Shown here: piece by piece, positions 1 through 7,957 of the stretch
Position numbering within the stretch: the stretch's first letter is position 1
How the letters are laid out: the number at the start of each line of letters is the position of its first letter
NCBI RefSeq assembly: GCF_000427685.1
Contig: NZ_KE386573.1
Coordinates: 124,001-188,000, forward strand
Reading direction: 5' to 3'
Source of the DNA: Haloplanus natans DSM 17983
Lineage (GTDB): Archaea > Halobacteriota > Halobacteria > Halobacteriales > Haloferacaceae
DNA length: 64,000 nt
The notes under the pieces: generated by a model
Database searches by the model: none
What the model was told of the DNA's origin: nothing
The model's input: the letters and a program-made list of their open reading frames with translations, nothing else
Translations under genes and position numbers: made by a program

Positions 1-1968
1 TCAGACCTCTTCTCCGACGCTGTCGCCGAACTGCTGGCGGGTGTGCGGGAGTTTCCCGCCGGCCGCGAGGAGTTCCCGCTGTCGCCCGTTGGCGTCGAGG
101 TGGGCCTCGGCTTCCCACTCGTCGTCGACGCGGATCGTGACCGTCTCTTGGCCGCTCTCGACCGCGTCGACCGCGTCATCGACGATTTCGATCCCGTCGC
201 CCTGTTCGATGCGGTCGTAGGTTTCGGCGTCGATGGTCAGCGGCAGGAGGCCGAAGTTGATGAGGTTGGACTTGTGGATGCGCGCAAAGGACTGTGCGAG
301 GACGCCGTGGATACCGAGATACATCGGACAGAGCGCGGCGTGTTCACGGGAGGAGCCCTGGCCGTAGTTCTCGCCCGCGACGAGGAAGCCCCCGTCGGCT
401 TCGGCCGCCCGCCGGGCGAAGGTTTCGTCGACCCGCTTGAGCGTGAACTCCGATAGCTTGGGGACGTTCGACCGGTAGACCGACACTTCCTGGGTCGCCG
501 GAATCACGTGGTCGGTCGTGATGTTGTCGGGCATTTTCAGAAGCGCCGGGCCGGCGAGGGAGGCGCCAAGCGGGTCTTTCAGCGGCACCTCGTCGATGTT
601 CGGCCCCTTGACGAGGCCGTCGTCGACCGCCTCGTCGGGCATGATGATGTCCGACTCGCTGGCGCCGATGTAGCGGTCGGGGTACTCGAAGCCCGGCGCC
701 GCCAGGTCGTCGAGTTCGTCGGCCAGGTCGCGGGGGTCGGTGATCTCGCCGGTCAGCGCCGTCGCCGCCGCCACCTCGGGCGAACAGAGATAGACCGCGT
801 CGTCTTCCATCCCCGACCGCCCCTCGAAGTTGCGGTTGAAGGTGCGCACGCTCACCGACTCGCTGGCGGGGACGTGGCCCGCGCCGATGCAGGCGCCACA
901 CGTCGCCTCGGAGATGTTGACGCCGGCGGCCATCAACTCGGCGGTGAGGCCGTTTCGCGCGGCCATCTCCGCGGCCTGTTTCGACCCCGGCGCGACGATT
1001 GTCTCCGTTCGCTTCGCCACCTCGCGGTCCCGAAGCATCTTCGCCACCGGGAGGATATCTTCGTAGGCGCCGTTGGTACAGGAGCCGACGAGCACCTGAT
1101 CCGTCTCGATGCCCGCCACCTCGCGGACCGGCACCACGTTGTCGGGCATCGACGGGCAGGCGATGAGGGGTTCGATCTCCGAGAGGTCGACGACGATTTC
1201 GTCGTCGTACTCCGCGTCGGGATCGGGTTGCACCTCGACGTAATCCTCCGGCCGCCCGAGTCGCTCGAAGAACTCCTTCGTCCGCTCGTCGGTGGGGAAA
1301 ACCGAGGTGGTCGCGCCGAGTTCCGTCCCCATGTTGGTGACGACGGTGCGTTCGTGCGCCGAGAGGCTCTCGACGCCGGGGCCGGTGTACTCGAATACCT
1401 TGCCGACGCCCTCCTTGACCGAGAACCGCCGCAGGAGTTCGAGGATCACGTCCTTCGCGGTCGACCACTCGGGGAGTTCGCCCTCCAGTCGGACGTTCAC
1501 GACTTCGGGCACGTCGAGGTAGAAGGGGGCACCGCCCATCGCGGTGGCCACGTCGAGGCCGCCGGTACCGATGCCGAGACAGCCCAGGCCGCCGGCGGTG
1601 GGGGTGTGTGAGTCGGCGCCGATGAGCGTCTTGCCCGGCGCCGTGAAGTTCTCCTTGTGGACCTGGTGGAGGATACCGGTCCCCGGCCGCGCGAAGTAGG
1701 CGCCGTACGTGCCCGCCGCCGACCGGAGAAATCGGTGGTCGTCGGAGACTTTGAAATCGGGCTGGTAGGTCTGGTGGTCGCAGTGCTGGCCGGCCACCTC
1801 GACCTGTACCTCGTCGAGGCCGAGCGCCTCGAACTGGAGCCACGCCATCGTCCCCGTCAGGTCGTGAGCGATGGTCTGATCCACCGCGATGCCGACCTCC
1901 GACCCCGTTTCGACCTCGCCGTCGACGAGATGATCCGCCAGAATCTTCTCCGTGAGAGTCCGTCCCAT
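1..1968 (-). CDS. acn: Aconitate hydratase, first paralog
   Basis: This 655-residue protein is a full-length aconitase of the monomeric four-domain type. It interconverts citrate and isocitrate in the TCA cycle in the cytoplasm. The N-terminus MGRTLTEKILADHLV and the motifs DSHTPTAGG, GSCTNGAYED and CGACIGAGH identify the family. The Cys of GSCTN and the two Cys of CGAC are the expected 4Fe-4S ligands. The swivelling domain carries the NYGQGSSREHAA active-site motif near residue 540. The stop codon lies at the very left edge of the window, so the gene is complete. A close paralog lies at 9847-11823 in the same orientation. The cluster motif here is CGAC rather than the usual CGPC seen in that paralog. 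A TATA-like box about 27 bp upstream suggests a leaderless transcript. Confidence 0.96.
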   Translation of the reverse strand: MGRTLTEKILADHLVDGEVETGSEVGIAVDQTIAHDLTGTMAWLQFEALGLDEVQVEVAGQHCDHQTYQPDFKVSDDHRFLRSAAGTYGAYFARPGTGILHQVHKENFTAPGKTLIGADSHTPTAGGLGCLGIGTGGLDVATAMGGAPFYLDVPEVVNVRLEGELPEWSTAKDVILELLRRFSVKEGVGKVFEYTGPGVESLSAHERTVVTNMGTELGATTSVFPTDERTKEFFERLGRPEDYVEVQPDPDAEYDDEIVVDLSEIEPLIACPSMPDNVVPVREVAGIETDQVLVGSCTNGAYEDILPVAKMLRDREVAKRTETIVAPGSKQAAEMAARNGLTAELMAAGVNISEATCGACIGAGHVPASESVSVRTFNRNFEGRSGMEDDAVYLCSPEVAAATALTGEITDPRDLADELDDLAAPGFEYPDRYIGASESDIIMPDEAVDDGLVKGPNIDEVPLKDPLGASLAGPALLKMPDNITTDHVIPATQEVSVYRSNVPKLSEFTLKRVDETFARRAAEADGGFLVAGENYGQGSSREHAALCPMYLGIHGVLAQSFARIHKSNLINFGLLPLTIDAETYDRIEQGDGIEIVDDAVDAVESGQETVTIRVDDEWEAEAHLDANGRQRELLAAGGKLPHTRQQFGDSVGEEV

Positions 1969-1992
1969 AACTACCGGGGCTTGCGCACTGGC

Positions 1993-2000
1993 TTACATAA
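1993..2000 (-). promoter_or_regulatory. Candidate TATA box of the first aconitase gene
   Basis: On the minus strand the sequence reads TTATGTAA, centred about 28 bp before the aconitase start codon. That spacing fits a haloarchaeal TATA box driving a leaderless transcript. The call rests on position and AT content only. Confidence 0.4.
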
Positions 2001-2016
2001 TCGTTTCCCACCGATG

Positions 2017-3141
2017 CTACCCCCGCAGCACCTCGACGGGGTTCGCCGTCGACGCCTTCCACGCGGGGTAGATCCCGCTGAGCGTGCTCGCGAGGACGGC
2101 GAAGCCGAATCCGAGCGCCAGGAACTCGAGATTGCGGGGCTGGAAGACGAGCATCGGCTGGCCGTTGAGTTGGCCGTTGACGGCCCAGCCGATCACGGTC
2201 GAGAGGGCAACGCCGACCGCTCCTCCGAGGACACCGAGGAGGGCGGCCTCCGCGACGATCATCCGCATCACCTCCCGCCGTCGGATGCCGACCGCCCGAA
2301 ACACCCCGATTTCGGCGCGTCGCTCGACGACGCTCATCAACATGACGTTCAGGATGCTGACGCCGGCGACGACCAGCGAGATCGAGCCGACGCCGAGGAG
2401 TGCGGCGTTGAGTGTCGCGAAGAAGCCGCTGACGCTCTCCTGGATGTCCGCAGGGGTAAACGTGCCCACGACCTCCTCGCGCTCGTTCAGTTCGGCCGGA
2501 ATCTCCTCGGCCAGTCGCTGTGCCTCCTCGCCGTCCGCGGCGACGACGGTCACCTGATCGTAGCCGTCCTGATCGACGTCGTCGAGCGGGATGACGACCG
2601 AGACGCCCTGCCCGAACCCACCGGGTTCGTCCAGGATGGCGATGATGCGGTACGAACGGCCGCCGATGGAGACGGTCTGTCCGAGTTCCACTCCGAGTTC
2701 CGCCGCGATGTCGGCGTTGAGCAGGGCGCCGCTCCGCATCGGCGACGGAACGGTTCCCTCGGCGACGTCGTAGAGCGCATCGGGGCGGGACACCGCTTGG
2801 ACGGTCACTCGTCGGCGCTCCGACCGGGAGGCGACCGCCATCGTCTCGGTGCGCTGGGGGGCGACCACGGCGCCGGTGGCCACCCGCTCGATCGAGTCGA
2901 CCTGCTGATCGGTGATGACGTTGTCCTCGTTTTCGTCGCCGGGGAACACCGTCACGGTGTTCGAGAGCCCGCCAAGTTCCTGGGTCGCGCCGTACTGGAG
3001 CGCCGTCCCCGTGATCCCGATCGCGGCGATGGCGACGACGCCGATGACGATACCCAGAGTCGCCAGCCCGGTCCGAAGCCGGTTTCGCTGGAGGTTGAGC
3101 CACGCCATCCGTAGCGCCGGCGCGTCGAGGGGATCGATCAC
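2017..3141 (-). CDS. MacB/FtsX-type ABC transporter permease
   Basis: This 374-residue permease belongs to the MacB/FtsX family. It has one N-terminal membrane segment (about residues 25-45), a large extracytoplasmic MacB_PCD-like domain (about 50-230) and three C-terminal membrane segments (about 250-360). The first of these continues into SVVERRAEIGVFRAVG, which is characteristic of FtsX domains. It overlaps the upstream ATPase gene by 4 bp, so the two are translationally coupled. The third gene of the operon encodes an exported CARDB-like protein. The family typically moves lipoproteins, peptides or drugs outward or acts mechanically on envelope proteins. The substrate here cannot be read from sequence. 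Confidence 0.9.
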   Translation of the reverse strand: MIDPLDAPALRMAWLNLQRNRLRTGLATLGIVIGVVAIAAIGITGTALQYGATQELGGLSNTVTVFPGDENEDNVITDQQVDSIERVATGAVVAPQRTETMAVASRSERRRVTVQAVSRPDALYDVAEGTVPSPMRSGALLNADIAAELGVELGQTVSIGGRSYRIIAILDEPGGFGQGVSVVIPLDDVDQDGYDQVTVVAADGEEAQRLAEEIPAELNEREEVVGTFTPADIQESVSGFFATLNAALLGVGSISLVVAGVSILNVMLMSVVERRAEIGVFRAVGIRRREVMRMIVAEAALLGVLGGAVGVALSTVIGWAVNGQLNGQPMLVFQPRNLEFLALGFGFAVLASTLSGIYPAWKASTANPVEVLRG

Positions 3142-3833
3142 TGGATCACCCCGTCGATTAGCTCGACCGTGCGGTCGGTGAACTCCGTCACCAGTTCGTC
3201 GTGGGTGACCGCCACCACGCCCACCTCCTCCTCGACGCTGATGCGCTCGAACTCCTCGAGGATGCGACGGCCGGTGTCGCGGTCCAGGTTCCCGGTCGGC
3301 TCGTCCGCGAGCACGAGGCGGGGCTCGTTCACCAGCGCCCGGGCGATGGCGACGCGCTGGCGCTGGCCACCGGAGAGTTGGTCCGGTCGGTGGTCGAGTC
3401 GATCACCGAGTCCCACCCGCTCCAGCAACTCTCGGGCCCGGCCCGTCCGATCCCCCGAGACGAACATCGTGGGGACGAGGACGTTCTCGACGGCGGTCAG
3501 CATGGGAACGAGGTGAAACGACTGGAAGACGAAGCCGATGGTCCGCCGACGCGCCATCGTTCGTGCCTCGTCGTCGTGGTCGGTCACGTCCTCGTCGTCG
3601 AGACGCACCGTTCCCGAGGTGGGCACGTCGAGGAGACCGAGGAGGTTGAGGAGCGTGCTCTTCCCGGAGCCGCTGGGTCCGATGACGGCGACCATCTCGC
3701 CCGGCTCGACGGCGAAATCGACGTGGGAGAGGGCGGCGATCGTTTCGCCGCCGCTTCGGTACTCCTTGCCCACATCGTCGAGTTCGGCCACCGGGTCGAC
3801 GCCGGCCACGGCGCCTCCGTCCGGATCGCTCAT
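3138..3833 (-). CDS. ABC transporter ATP-binding protein (MacB/LolD type)
   Basis: This 231-residue ATPase energises the neighbouring permease. Visible motifs in order are Walker A GPSGSGKST, the signature LSGGQRQRVAIARA, Walker B LVLADEPTGNLD and the switch histidine in VTHD. The length and the TGNLD motif place it in the LolD/MacB export ATPase group. An upstream in-frame ATG exists at 3860, but the start at 3833 (MSDPDGG) is preferred. It overlaps the stop codon of the exported-protein gene in the ATGA arrangement that is typical of coupled haloarchaeal operons. Confidence 0.93.
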   Translation of the reverse strand: MSDPDGGAVAGVDPVAELDDVGKEYRSGGETIAALSHVDFAVEPGEMVAVIGPSGSGKSTLLNLLGLLDVPTSGTVRLDDEDVTDHDDEARTMARRRTIGFVFQSFHLVPMLTAVENVLVPTMFVSGDRTGRARELLERVGLGDRLDHRPDQLSGGQRQRVAIARALVNEPRLVLADEPTGNLDRDTGRRILEEFERISVEEEVGVVAVTHDELVTEFTDRTVELIDGVIQ

Positions 3834-5362
3834 CCCTCCTCCTCGCCGCGGCGTTGCCACCAGTAGATCACCCCGCCACCTACGGCGACGACGGCGGCGA
3901 GGCGGAGCAGAATGCCGAGCACGTCGATACTCCCGAGTCCGAGGAAGCCGCCCCCACCGCTGCCGGGTGGACCGTCCGGCCCGTCGCCTCCGGTCGCCCC
4001 GGCCGGGACGCCCCCGACGTCGTTGATCGTCACGTCGACGACTCTGGAGTACTGCTCGCCGTCCGCGATGTAACTGACCCGAACCGGCACCGTGTCCGTC
4101 CGGTTGCCCGCCAGGCGTGCCGTCAGTTCGAACGAGGTGAACTCGCCCGCCGGGACGTTCCCGACGAAGTAGTCCTTCGCGGGCGACACCGGCGTCACGC
4201 GCTCGGTTCCGACGACGCTGACGACGGCGCCGGTCACGGCCGTCTCGCCGGTGTTCGAGGCGCTGCCGGCGAGCCGGATCGAGCCGCCGGTCGGGATCAC
4301 CTCGATCCCGGTCAGCGCAATCCGCCCGTCGGTCGTCGGTGCGAAGTCGACGGTCGTCACCGTCTCCCGGCGCTCGCCGGTGGCCTCGTACACCGCCCGC
4401 AGGGTGACGAGCCCGGCCGGGAGGCTCGACTCGCTGATCGAGACGCTCCGCGTCGACTCCGTCCGCACGTCCTCGACGAGTTTGCGAGCCACCGTCTCGC
4501 CGCCCGATTCGGCGCGCAACCGGACCTCCTCCAGCGGGACGTTGCCGAAGTTGGTGAGCGAGGCGTCGATTCGGGCCGTGCCGTTCTCTCGTACCACCTC
4601 CGCGTCGAGTTCGGCGTCGACGTTGGGCGGCTCGATGTCGAACGTTCGTGATTCGGTGACCGTCTTCCGGTCACCGTCGGCGTCGCGGTATTCGAGCGTC
4701 GCTGCGAGCGGGTGCCGGCCGGGACCGTCGAAAGTCACGTCGTACTCGACCCGTCGCTCGCTGCCGGCAGCGAGCGACGCGTTCACGCGGGTGGTGTCGT
4801 CGACGGTGGCGTTCGGCCCAGAGAGCGTCAGCCGGAGGTTGGAGACGTTGGTATCGGCCCCGTTGGCGGCGGTGACGGTAACCCGGCTCTCCGTCGACGG
4901 GCTATCGGTCGGCGTCTTCAGCGACAGTTGTACGTCGCCGTCACCCTCGTTGACCGACACCGTCACCGGATACTGGATGTTGAAGACGCCGCCCTCGGCG
5001 CTCTGTCCGTAGACGTAAAGCGTGAGGTCCTTCCGCCCCGGCGTCTCGAAGTCGGTCGTCAGCGGCACGTTGGCCGTGCCGCCGGCTCCGAGCGTCCCCA
5101 GATCCTCGGTGGTCGCGATCCTGTCGATGCCCGACCGAAGCGAGACCTGTGTGATCTCTGCGGACGCGGCGCTGCTCTCGAAGTTTTTGATCGTCGCGGT
5201 GATGGTTACGTCCTCGCCGACGTTCGGCGCTGACGGCTCGACCGTGACCGACTGGACGATAACCTGACTCTGGGCCGTCGCGACGCCGGCACCGAGCGTG
5301 ACGGCGCTCGCGGCGAGGACGGCGACGAGCGCGAGCGCGACGGCGGCGGACCGATCAGTCAT
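3830..5362 (-). CDS. Exported CARDB-like repeat protein with C-terminal anchor
   Basis: This protein of about 510 residues starts with a signal sequence (MTDRSAAVALALVAVLAASAV, cleavage probably near GVATAQS). The body consists of several immunoglobulin-like segments with CARDB or COG1361-type phrases, for example APNVGEDVTITATIKNFES near the N-terminus and AELDAEVVRENGTARIDASL in the middle. A glycine-rich linker (near residue 470) leads to a C-terminal membrane helix and a short basic tail, RRGEE. It is the first gene of an operon with the ABC ATPase and permease, so it is probably the envelope partner of that exporter. The partner role is inferred from context. The chosen ATG directly precedes the signal peptide. 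Confidence 0.82.
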   Translation of the reverse strand: MTDRSAAVALALVAVLAASAVTLGAGVATAQSQVIVQSVTVEPSAPNVGEDVTITATIKNFESSAASAEITQVSLRSGIDRIATTEDLGTLGAGGTANVPLTTDFETPGRKDLTLYVYGQSAEGGVFNIQYPVTVSVNEGDGDVQLSLKTPTDSPSTESRVTVTAANGADTNVSNLRLTLSGPNATVDDTTRVNASLAAGSERRVEYDVTFDGPGRHPLAATLEYRDADGDRKTVTESRTFDIEPPNVDAELDAEVVRENGTARIDASLTNFGNVPLEEVRLRAESGGETVARKLVEDVRTESTRSVSISESSLPAGLVTLRAVYEATGERRETVTTVDFAPTTDGRIALTGIEVIPTGGSIRLAGSASNTGETAVTGAVVSVVGTERVTPVSPAKDYFVGNVPAGEFTSFELTARLAGNRTDTVPVRVSYIADGEQYSRVVDVTINDVGGVPAGATGGDGPDGPPGSGGGGFLGLGSIDVLGILLRLAAVVAVGGGVIYWWQRRGEEEG

Positions 5363-5573
5363 GGCGTTGCCACCGCGGACCGATCGGCTGGGGAGAGGGC
5401 TCGCGGGCGGTTCGAGCGGGGAGGAACATCGGGGACCATCACCGGTCGGTCCGTTCCGATCGGACTTAGATTGTGTGGTGTCATCGTCGGCGTCCCCGGA
5501 CGCCCCGGCGCAGTCCCGCAACGACTCTCATCGGTCGGTGACGGGCCGTTACCGTGGCTGTTCACTGCTTTGC

Positions 5574-6116
5574 TTACAACAGCCCTTCCTCGTGCGCGAG
5601 CAGGATGCCCTCGATCGTGGCGTCGTTGGTCGGCGGGGTCCGGGCCACGTCGAGTGCCTCCGAGACGGGGACCGTCCGGACCGTCAGGAACTCGTTCGAG
5701 TCGAGTTCCCGCGCCCCGGGCGTCAACCCCTCGGCGAAGACGATGCCGCGACGGTGACGCAACAGCCCGGTACAGGTCGGAAACTCCTGGAGCAGCGCCG
5801 TCGAGTCGGGGGCAAAGCCCGTCTCCTCCTCGAGTTCCCGCGCCGCGGCCGTCGTGAACGACTCGCCGTCCTCGACGATGCCCGCCGGGAGTTCGAGCTG
5901 TGTCTCCCGTATCGTCGGCCGAAACTGCTCGACGAAGAGCACCCGGTCGTCGACGACGGCCACTACCACCGCCGCGGGTGGCAACTCCGCCCAGTAGTAG
6001 CGTTTCGTCGAGCCGTCGGGCTGTTCGACCAGGTCGTAGCCGCCGGTGTACCAGCCGGTTTCGTACGCCGTCACCGACTCGATCACCGGCCAGTCGTGGT
6101 CTCGTGGGTCGGTCAT
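5574..6116 (-). CDS. NUDIX hydrolase, ADP-ribose pyrophosphatase-like
   Basis: This 180-residue protein has a complete NUDIX box around residues 75-100. It reads GIVEDGESF followed by REL, EEETGF, matching GX5EX7REUXEEXGU. The segment ELPAGIVEDGE and the preceding DRVLFVEQFRP are typical of ADP-ribose/sugar-nucleotide pyrophosphatases. It probably hydrolyses a nucleoside diphosphate linked to a sugar. The start codon overlaps the stop of the upstream small membrane protein gene (ATGA), so the two are co-transcribed. Substrate specificity is not determinable here. Confidence 0.9.
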   Translation of the reverse strand: MTDPRDHDWPVIESVTAYETGWYTGGYDLVEQPDGSTKRYYWAELPPAAVVVAVVDDRVLFVEQFRPTIRETQLELPAGIVEDGESFTTAAARELEEETGFAPDSTALLQEFPTCTGLLRHRRGIVFAEGLTPGARELDSNEFLTVRTVPVSEALDVARTPPTNDATIEGILLAHEEGLL

Positions 6117-6496
6117 CCGCGCGTCACCGCCACGACGTACCGCTCGTCGCCGTGAGTCACGAGGACTCCGCTCTCGCGCCGGGCGTCGGGATTCCGGGCG
6201 ATCAGCCCGTCACGCTCGTCGAACGGCGAGTGGGCGAACGACTCTTTCAGACCGAGCGGTCCCCGCCGGTAGGGCTCGGACCGTCCCGATTCCGATTCGA
6301 TGGCCGCAGTGAGATACGGGTAGCGACGCTCGGAGAGGTTCGTGACGTTCACCGTCGGGCCGTCCGCCTCGGTGGGCGTGGCCGTCAGGTAGTACGGCTC
6401 GCCGGTCCCCAGGAGGGAGGGAAGGGCGCCGAGAGCGAGGAGGGCGAGACAGACGAGCGCGAACCCGAGGAGCGCGCGGCGGGTGATCGGTCGCAC
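6113..6496 (-). CDS. Small membrane-anchored protein, unknown function
   Basis: This protein of about 127 residues begins at a GTG (VRPITRRALLGF) and has one hydrophobic segment directly after the N-terminus (LLGFALVCLALLALGALPSLL). The soluble outer domain of about 90 residues contains VNVTNLSERRYPYLTAAI. The longer open frame reaching 6580 would overlap the neighbouring DUF gene, so the GTG at 6496 is preferred. It lies between a conserved haloarchaeal DUF gene and the NUDIX gene and overlaps the latter by 4 bp. I do not recognise a family. The pattern is that of a secreted or anchored accessory protein. Confidence 0.65.
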   Translation of the reverse strand: MRPITRRALLGFALVCLALLALGALPSLLGTGEPYYLTATPTEADGPTVNVTNLSERRYPYLTAAIESESGRSEPYRRGPLGLKESFAHSPFDERDGLIARNPDARRESGVLVTHGDERYVVAVTRG

Positions 6497-6534
6497 GGGG
6501 GCCGTTGGCGCGGCCGGCTCAAACGCCTTTCGCC

Positions 6535-6948
6535 CTACAGTTCGTCGCGGTAGAGCCGTCCGAACGCCCCCCGGCGACACGTCGCGACCGCCGCGTCGCG
6601 TTCCTCCTGGAACGTTGCGGCGACGGCGGCGTCCGCGAAGCGGGCGACGTGCCAGACGACGTGGTCGACTGCCTCGCTGCCGAGGAGGGTCACGTCGGCG
6701 TCGGCGTCGGCGCGCCAGTCCTCGAACGTTTCACGGTCCCCAACGTGGACGACGAGCAACGAGGCGAAGAGGGCGTCACGGGCCGTCTCCACCACGTCGC
6801 TCGTCACGCGGTCGTGGTACTCCTCGCGGTCGAACTCCATCGCCGTCGCCGTCTCGCGAACGACCGTCTGCGCCGCCGGGCCGACCGACTCGTAGGCCTC
6901 GCGGGCGTCCGCGAGCGTCTCGGGGTCGAACACGCCTTCGGTCTCCAT
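6535..6948 (-). CDS. Haloarchaeal conserved protein (DUF5809-like)
   Basis: This 137-residue soluble acidic protein is probably all-helical, judging from runs such as ADAREAYESVGPAAQTVVRE and AVDHVVWHVARFADAAVAAT. It has no recognisable catalytic motif. It resembles the haloarchaea-restricted family I know as DUF5809, though I could not check this. It lies directly downstream of the zinc-ribbon-like DUF5810-type gene on the same strand. The pair is likely an operon and the proteins may act together. Function unknown. Confidence 0.75.
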   Translation of the reverse strand: METEGVFDPETLADAREAYESVGPAAQTVVRETATAMEFDREEYHDRVTSDVVETARDALFASLLVVHVGDRETFEDWRADADADVTLLGSEAVDHVVWHVARFADAAVAATFQEERDAAVATCRRGAFGRLYRDEL

Positions 6949-6972
6949 ACGTTGCCTCCTGCCGGCGGCGGC

Positions 6973-7368
6973 TTAGGAGTTGGTATCGTCGTCGTCGCCG
7001 TCCGCGTCGAGCATCGCCTGCGTCATCTCGCGGGCCTCCGCGAGGACGCGCCGAACGTCGCCGTCGGCGGTGTCGGTCGGCCGTCGTCCGTGCGCGTGAT
7101 TGTGGTCGCCGGCCGCCCCCTCCGGCACCTCGCCGGCCGCCCCCTCCGGCACCCGCTCCTCGAACATCTCGTCGTAGTCGGCGTCCTTGGCGTACTCGAC
7201 GACGACCGGCGCCAGTTCGTCGACGCCCGCCTCGCCCCACCCCGGCGCGTGTTCGTCCAGCCACGTCTCGTGGGCGTCGCCGTGGAGCATGGCGGTGAAA
7301 GCGAGGTGGTTCGCGAGGTGGTCGGCGTCGCGCTGGGGCGTCGCACAGACCGGGCAGGCGTATCCCAT
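6973..7368 (-). CDS. Haloarchaeal zinc-finger-like protein (DUF5810-like)
   Basis: This 131-residue protein starts MGYACPVCATPQ and continues with DADHLANHLAFTAML. The CPVC pair plus two histidines (HLANH) form a C2H2-like metal site at residues about 5-24. The remainder is acidic. A histidine-bearing stretch near residue 95 (GDHNHAHG) could also bind metal. The start at 7368 is preferred to one three codons upstream because the zinc motif then follows immediately. The coding sequence contains two adjacent 24-bp copies encoding VPEGAAGE/VPEGAAGD. Function unknown; it pairs with the next DUF gene. Confidence 0.75.
   Translation of the reverse strand: MGYACPVCATPQRDADHLANHLAFTAMLHGDAHETWLDEHAPGWGEAGVDELAPVVVEYAKDADYDEMFEERVPEGAAGEVPEGAAGDHNHAHGRRPTDTADGDVRRVLAEAREMTQAMLDADGDDDDTNS
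7106..7153 (-). repeat. Two-copy 24-bp in-frame tandem repeat in the DUF5810-like gene
   Basis: Two adjacent 24-bp units differ at only two positions (they begin gtcgcc and ctcgcc). They encode the consecutive octapeptides VPEGAAGE and VPEGAAGD. The repeat keeps the frame and lies in a probable linker, so it looks like recent slippage. Confidence 0.75.
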
Positions 7369-7394
7369 GGTCGGCACACGGGGCCTGAGAGGTA

Positions 7395-7916
7395 TTAGGG
7401 TTCGGCCTCGCCGTCGCCGTCACGCCACTCGGCCACGCCCAGTACCATCACGAGGGCGTCCTCGCCGTCCCGGTAGTACCGTGGGACGCGCCGGGCGGTT
7501 TCGAAGCCAACGTCGCGGTACAGCGTTCGGGCGGCGTCGTTGCTCTCGCGCACCTCCAGTTTCACTACCTCCGCGCCGTCGACTTCGAGGGTGACGAGCG
7601 AACGGACGAGCAACGACCGGCCGATGCCGCGATGGCGGGCCGCGTCGGCGACGGCGAGGTCCTTCACGTGTCCGATGTCGCGCCCGAAGTTGGGCGTCAC
7701 GTCGCCGACGACGTAGCCGACCACTGCGTCCGGCCCGTCGTGTTCCACGCTCGACTCCACCGCGACCAGAAACCCCGGTTCGTCGAGAAACCGCTCGAAG
7801 GCCGTGTAGGGCCACGGCTGATCGAAGGCAGCGCGTTCGATGTCGACGATCGATCCTAGATCCGACTGCTCGGCGCCGCGGATGGTCACGCCGGCTGGCG
7901 TCGTGGGAGCGGCCAC
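7395..7916 (-). CDS. GNAT acetyltransferase, RimI-like
   Basis: This protein of about 173 residues is a GNAT-fold acetyltransferase. The segments IRGAEQSDLGSIVDIERAAF and PWPYTAFERFL resemble RimI/ArdI-type Nalpha-acetyltransferases. The acetyl-CoA-binding loop is DAARHRGIGRSLL, and ESNDAARTLYRDVGFE is the conserved C-terminal signature of RimI proteins. The start is taken as GTG at 7916 (VAAPTTPAGVTIRG). A TTG at 7943 would add nine residues. The archaeal homologues acetylate N-termini of proteins; the exact target is unknown. Confidence 0.85.
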   Translation of the reverse strand: MAAPTTPAGVTIRGAEQSDLGSIVDIERAAFDQPWPYTAFERFLDEPGFLVAVESSVEHDGPDAVVGYVVGDVTPNFGRDIGHVKDLAVADAARHRGIGRSLLVRSLVTLEVDGAEVVKLEVRESNDAARTLYRDVGFETARRVPRYYRDGEDALVMVLGVAEWRDGDGEAEP

Positions 7917-7957
7917 GCGAGACGGTACGACCGACGGCAGCAAAATACCTCGGACGG

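Noticed and set aside
344-3103. Very long minus-strand open frame of 919 codons
   Set aside because: It runs through the aconitase and permease genes in another frame. Its product is dominated by Arg, Gly and Pro runs, as expected from a GC-rich shadow frame.
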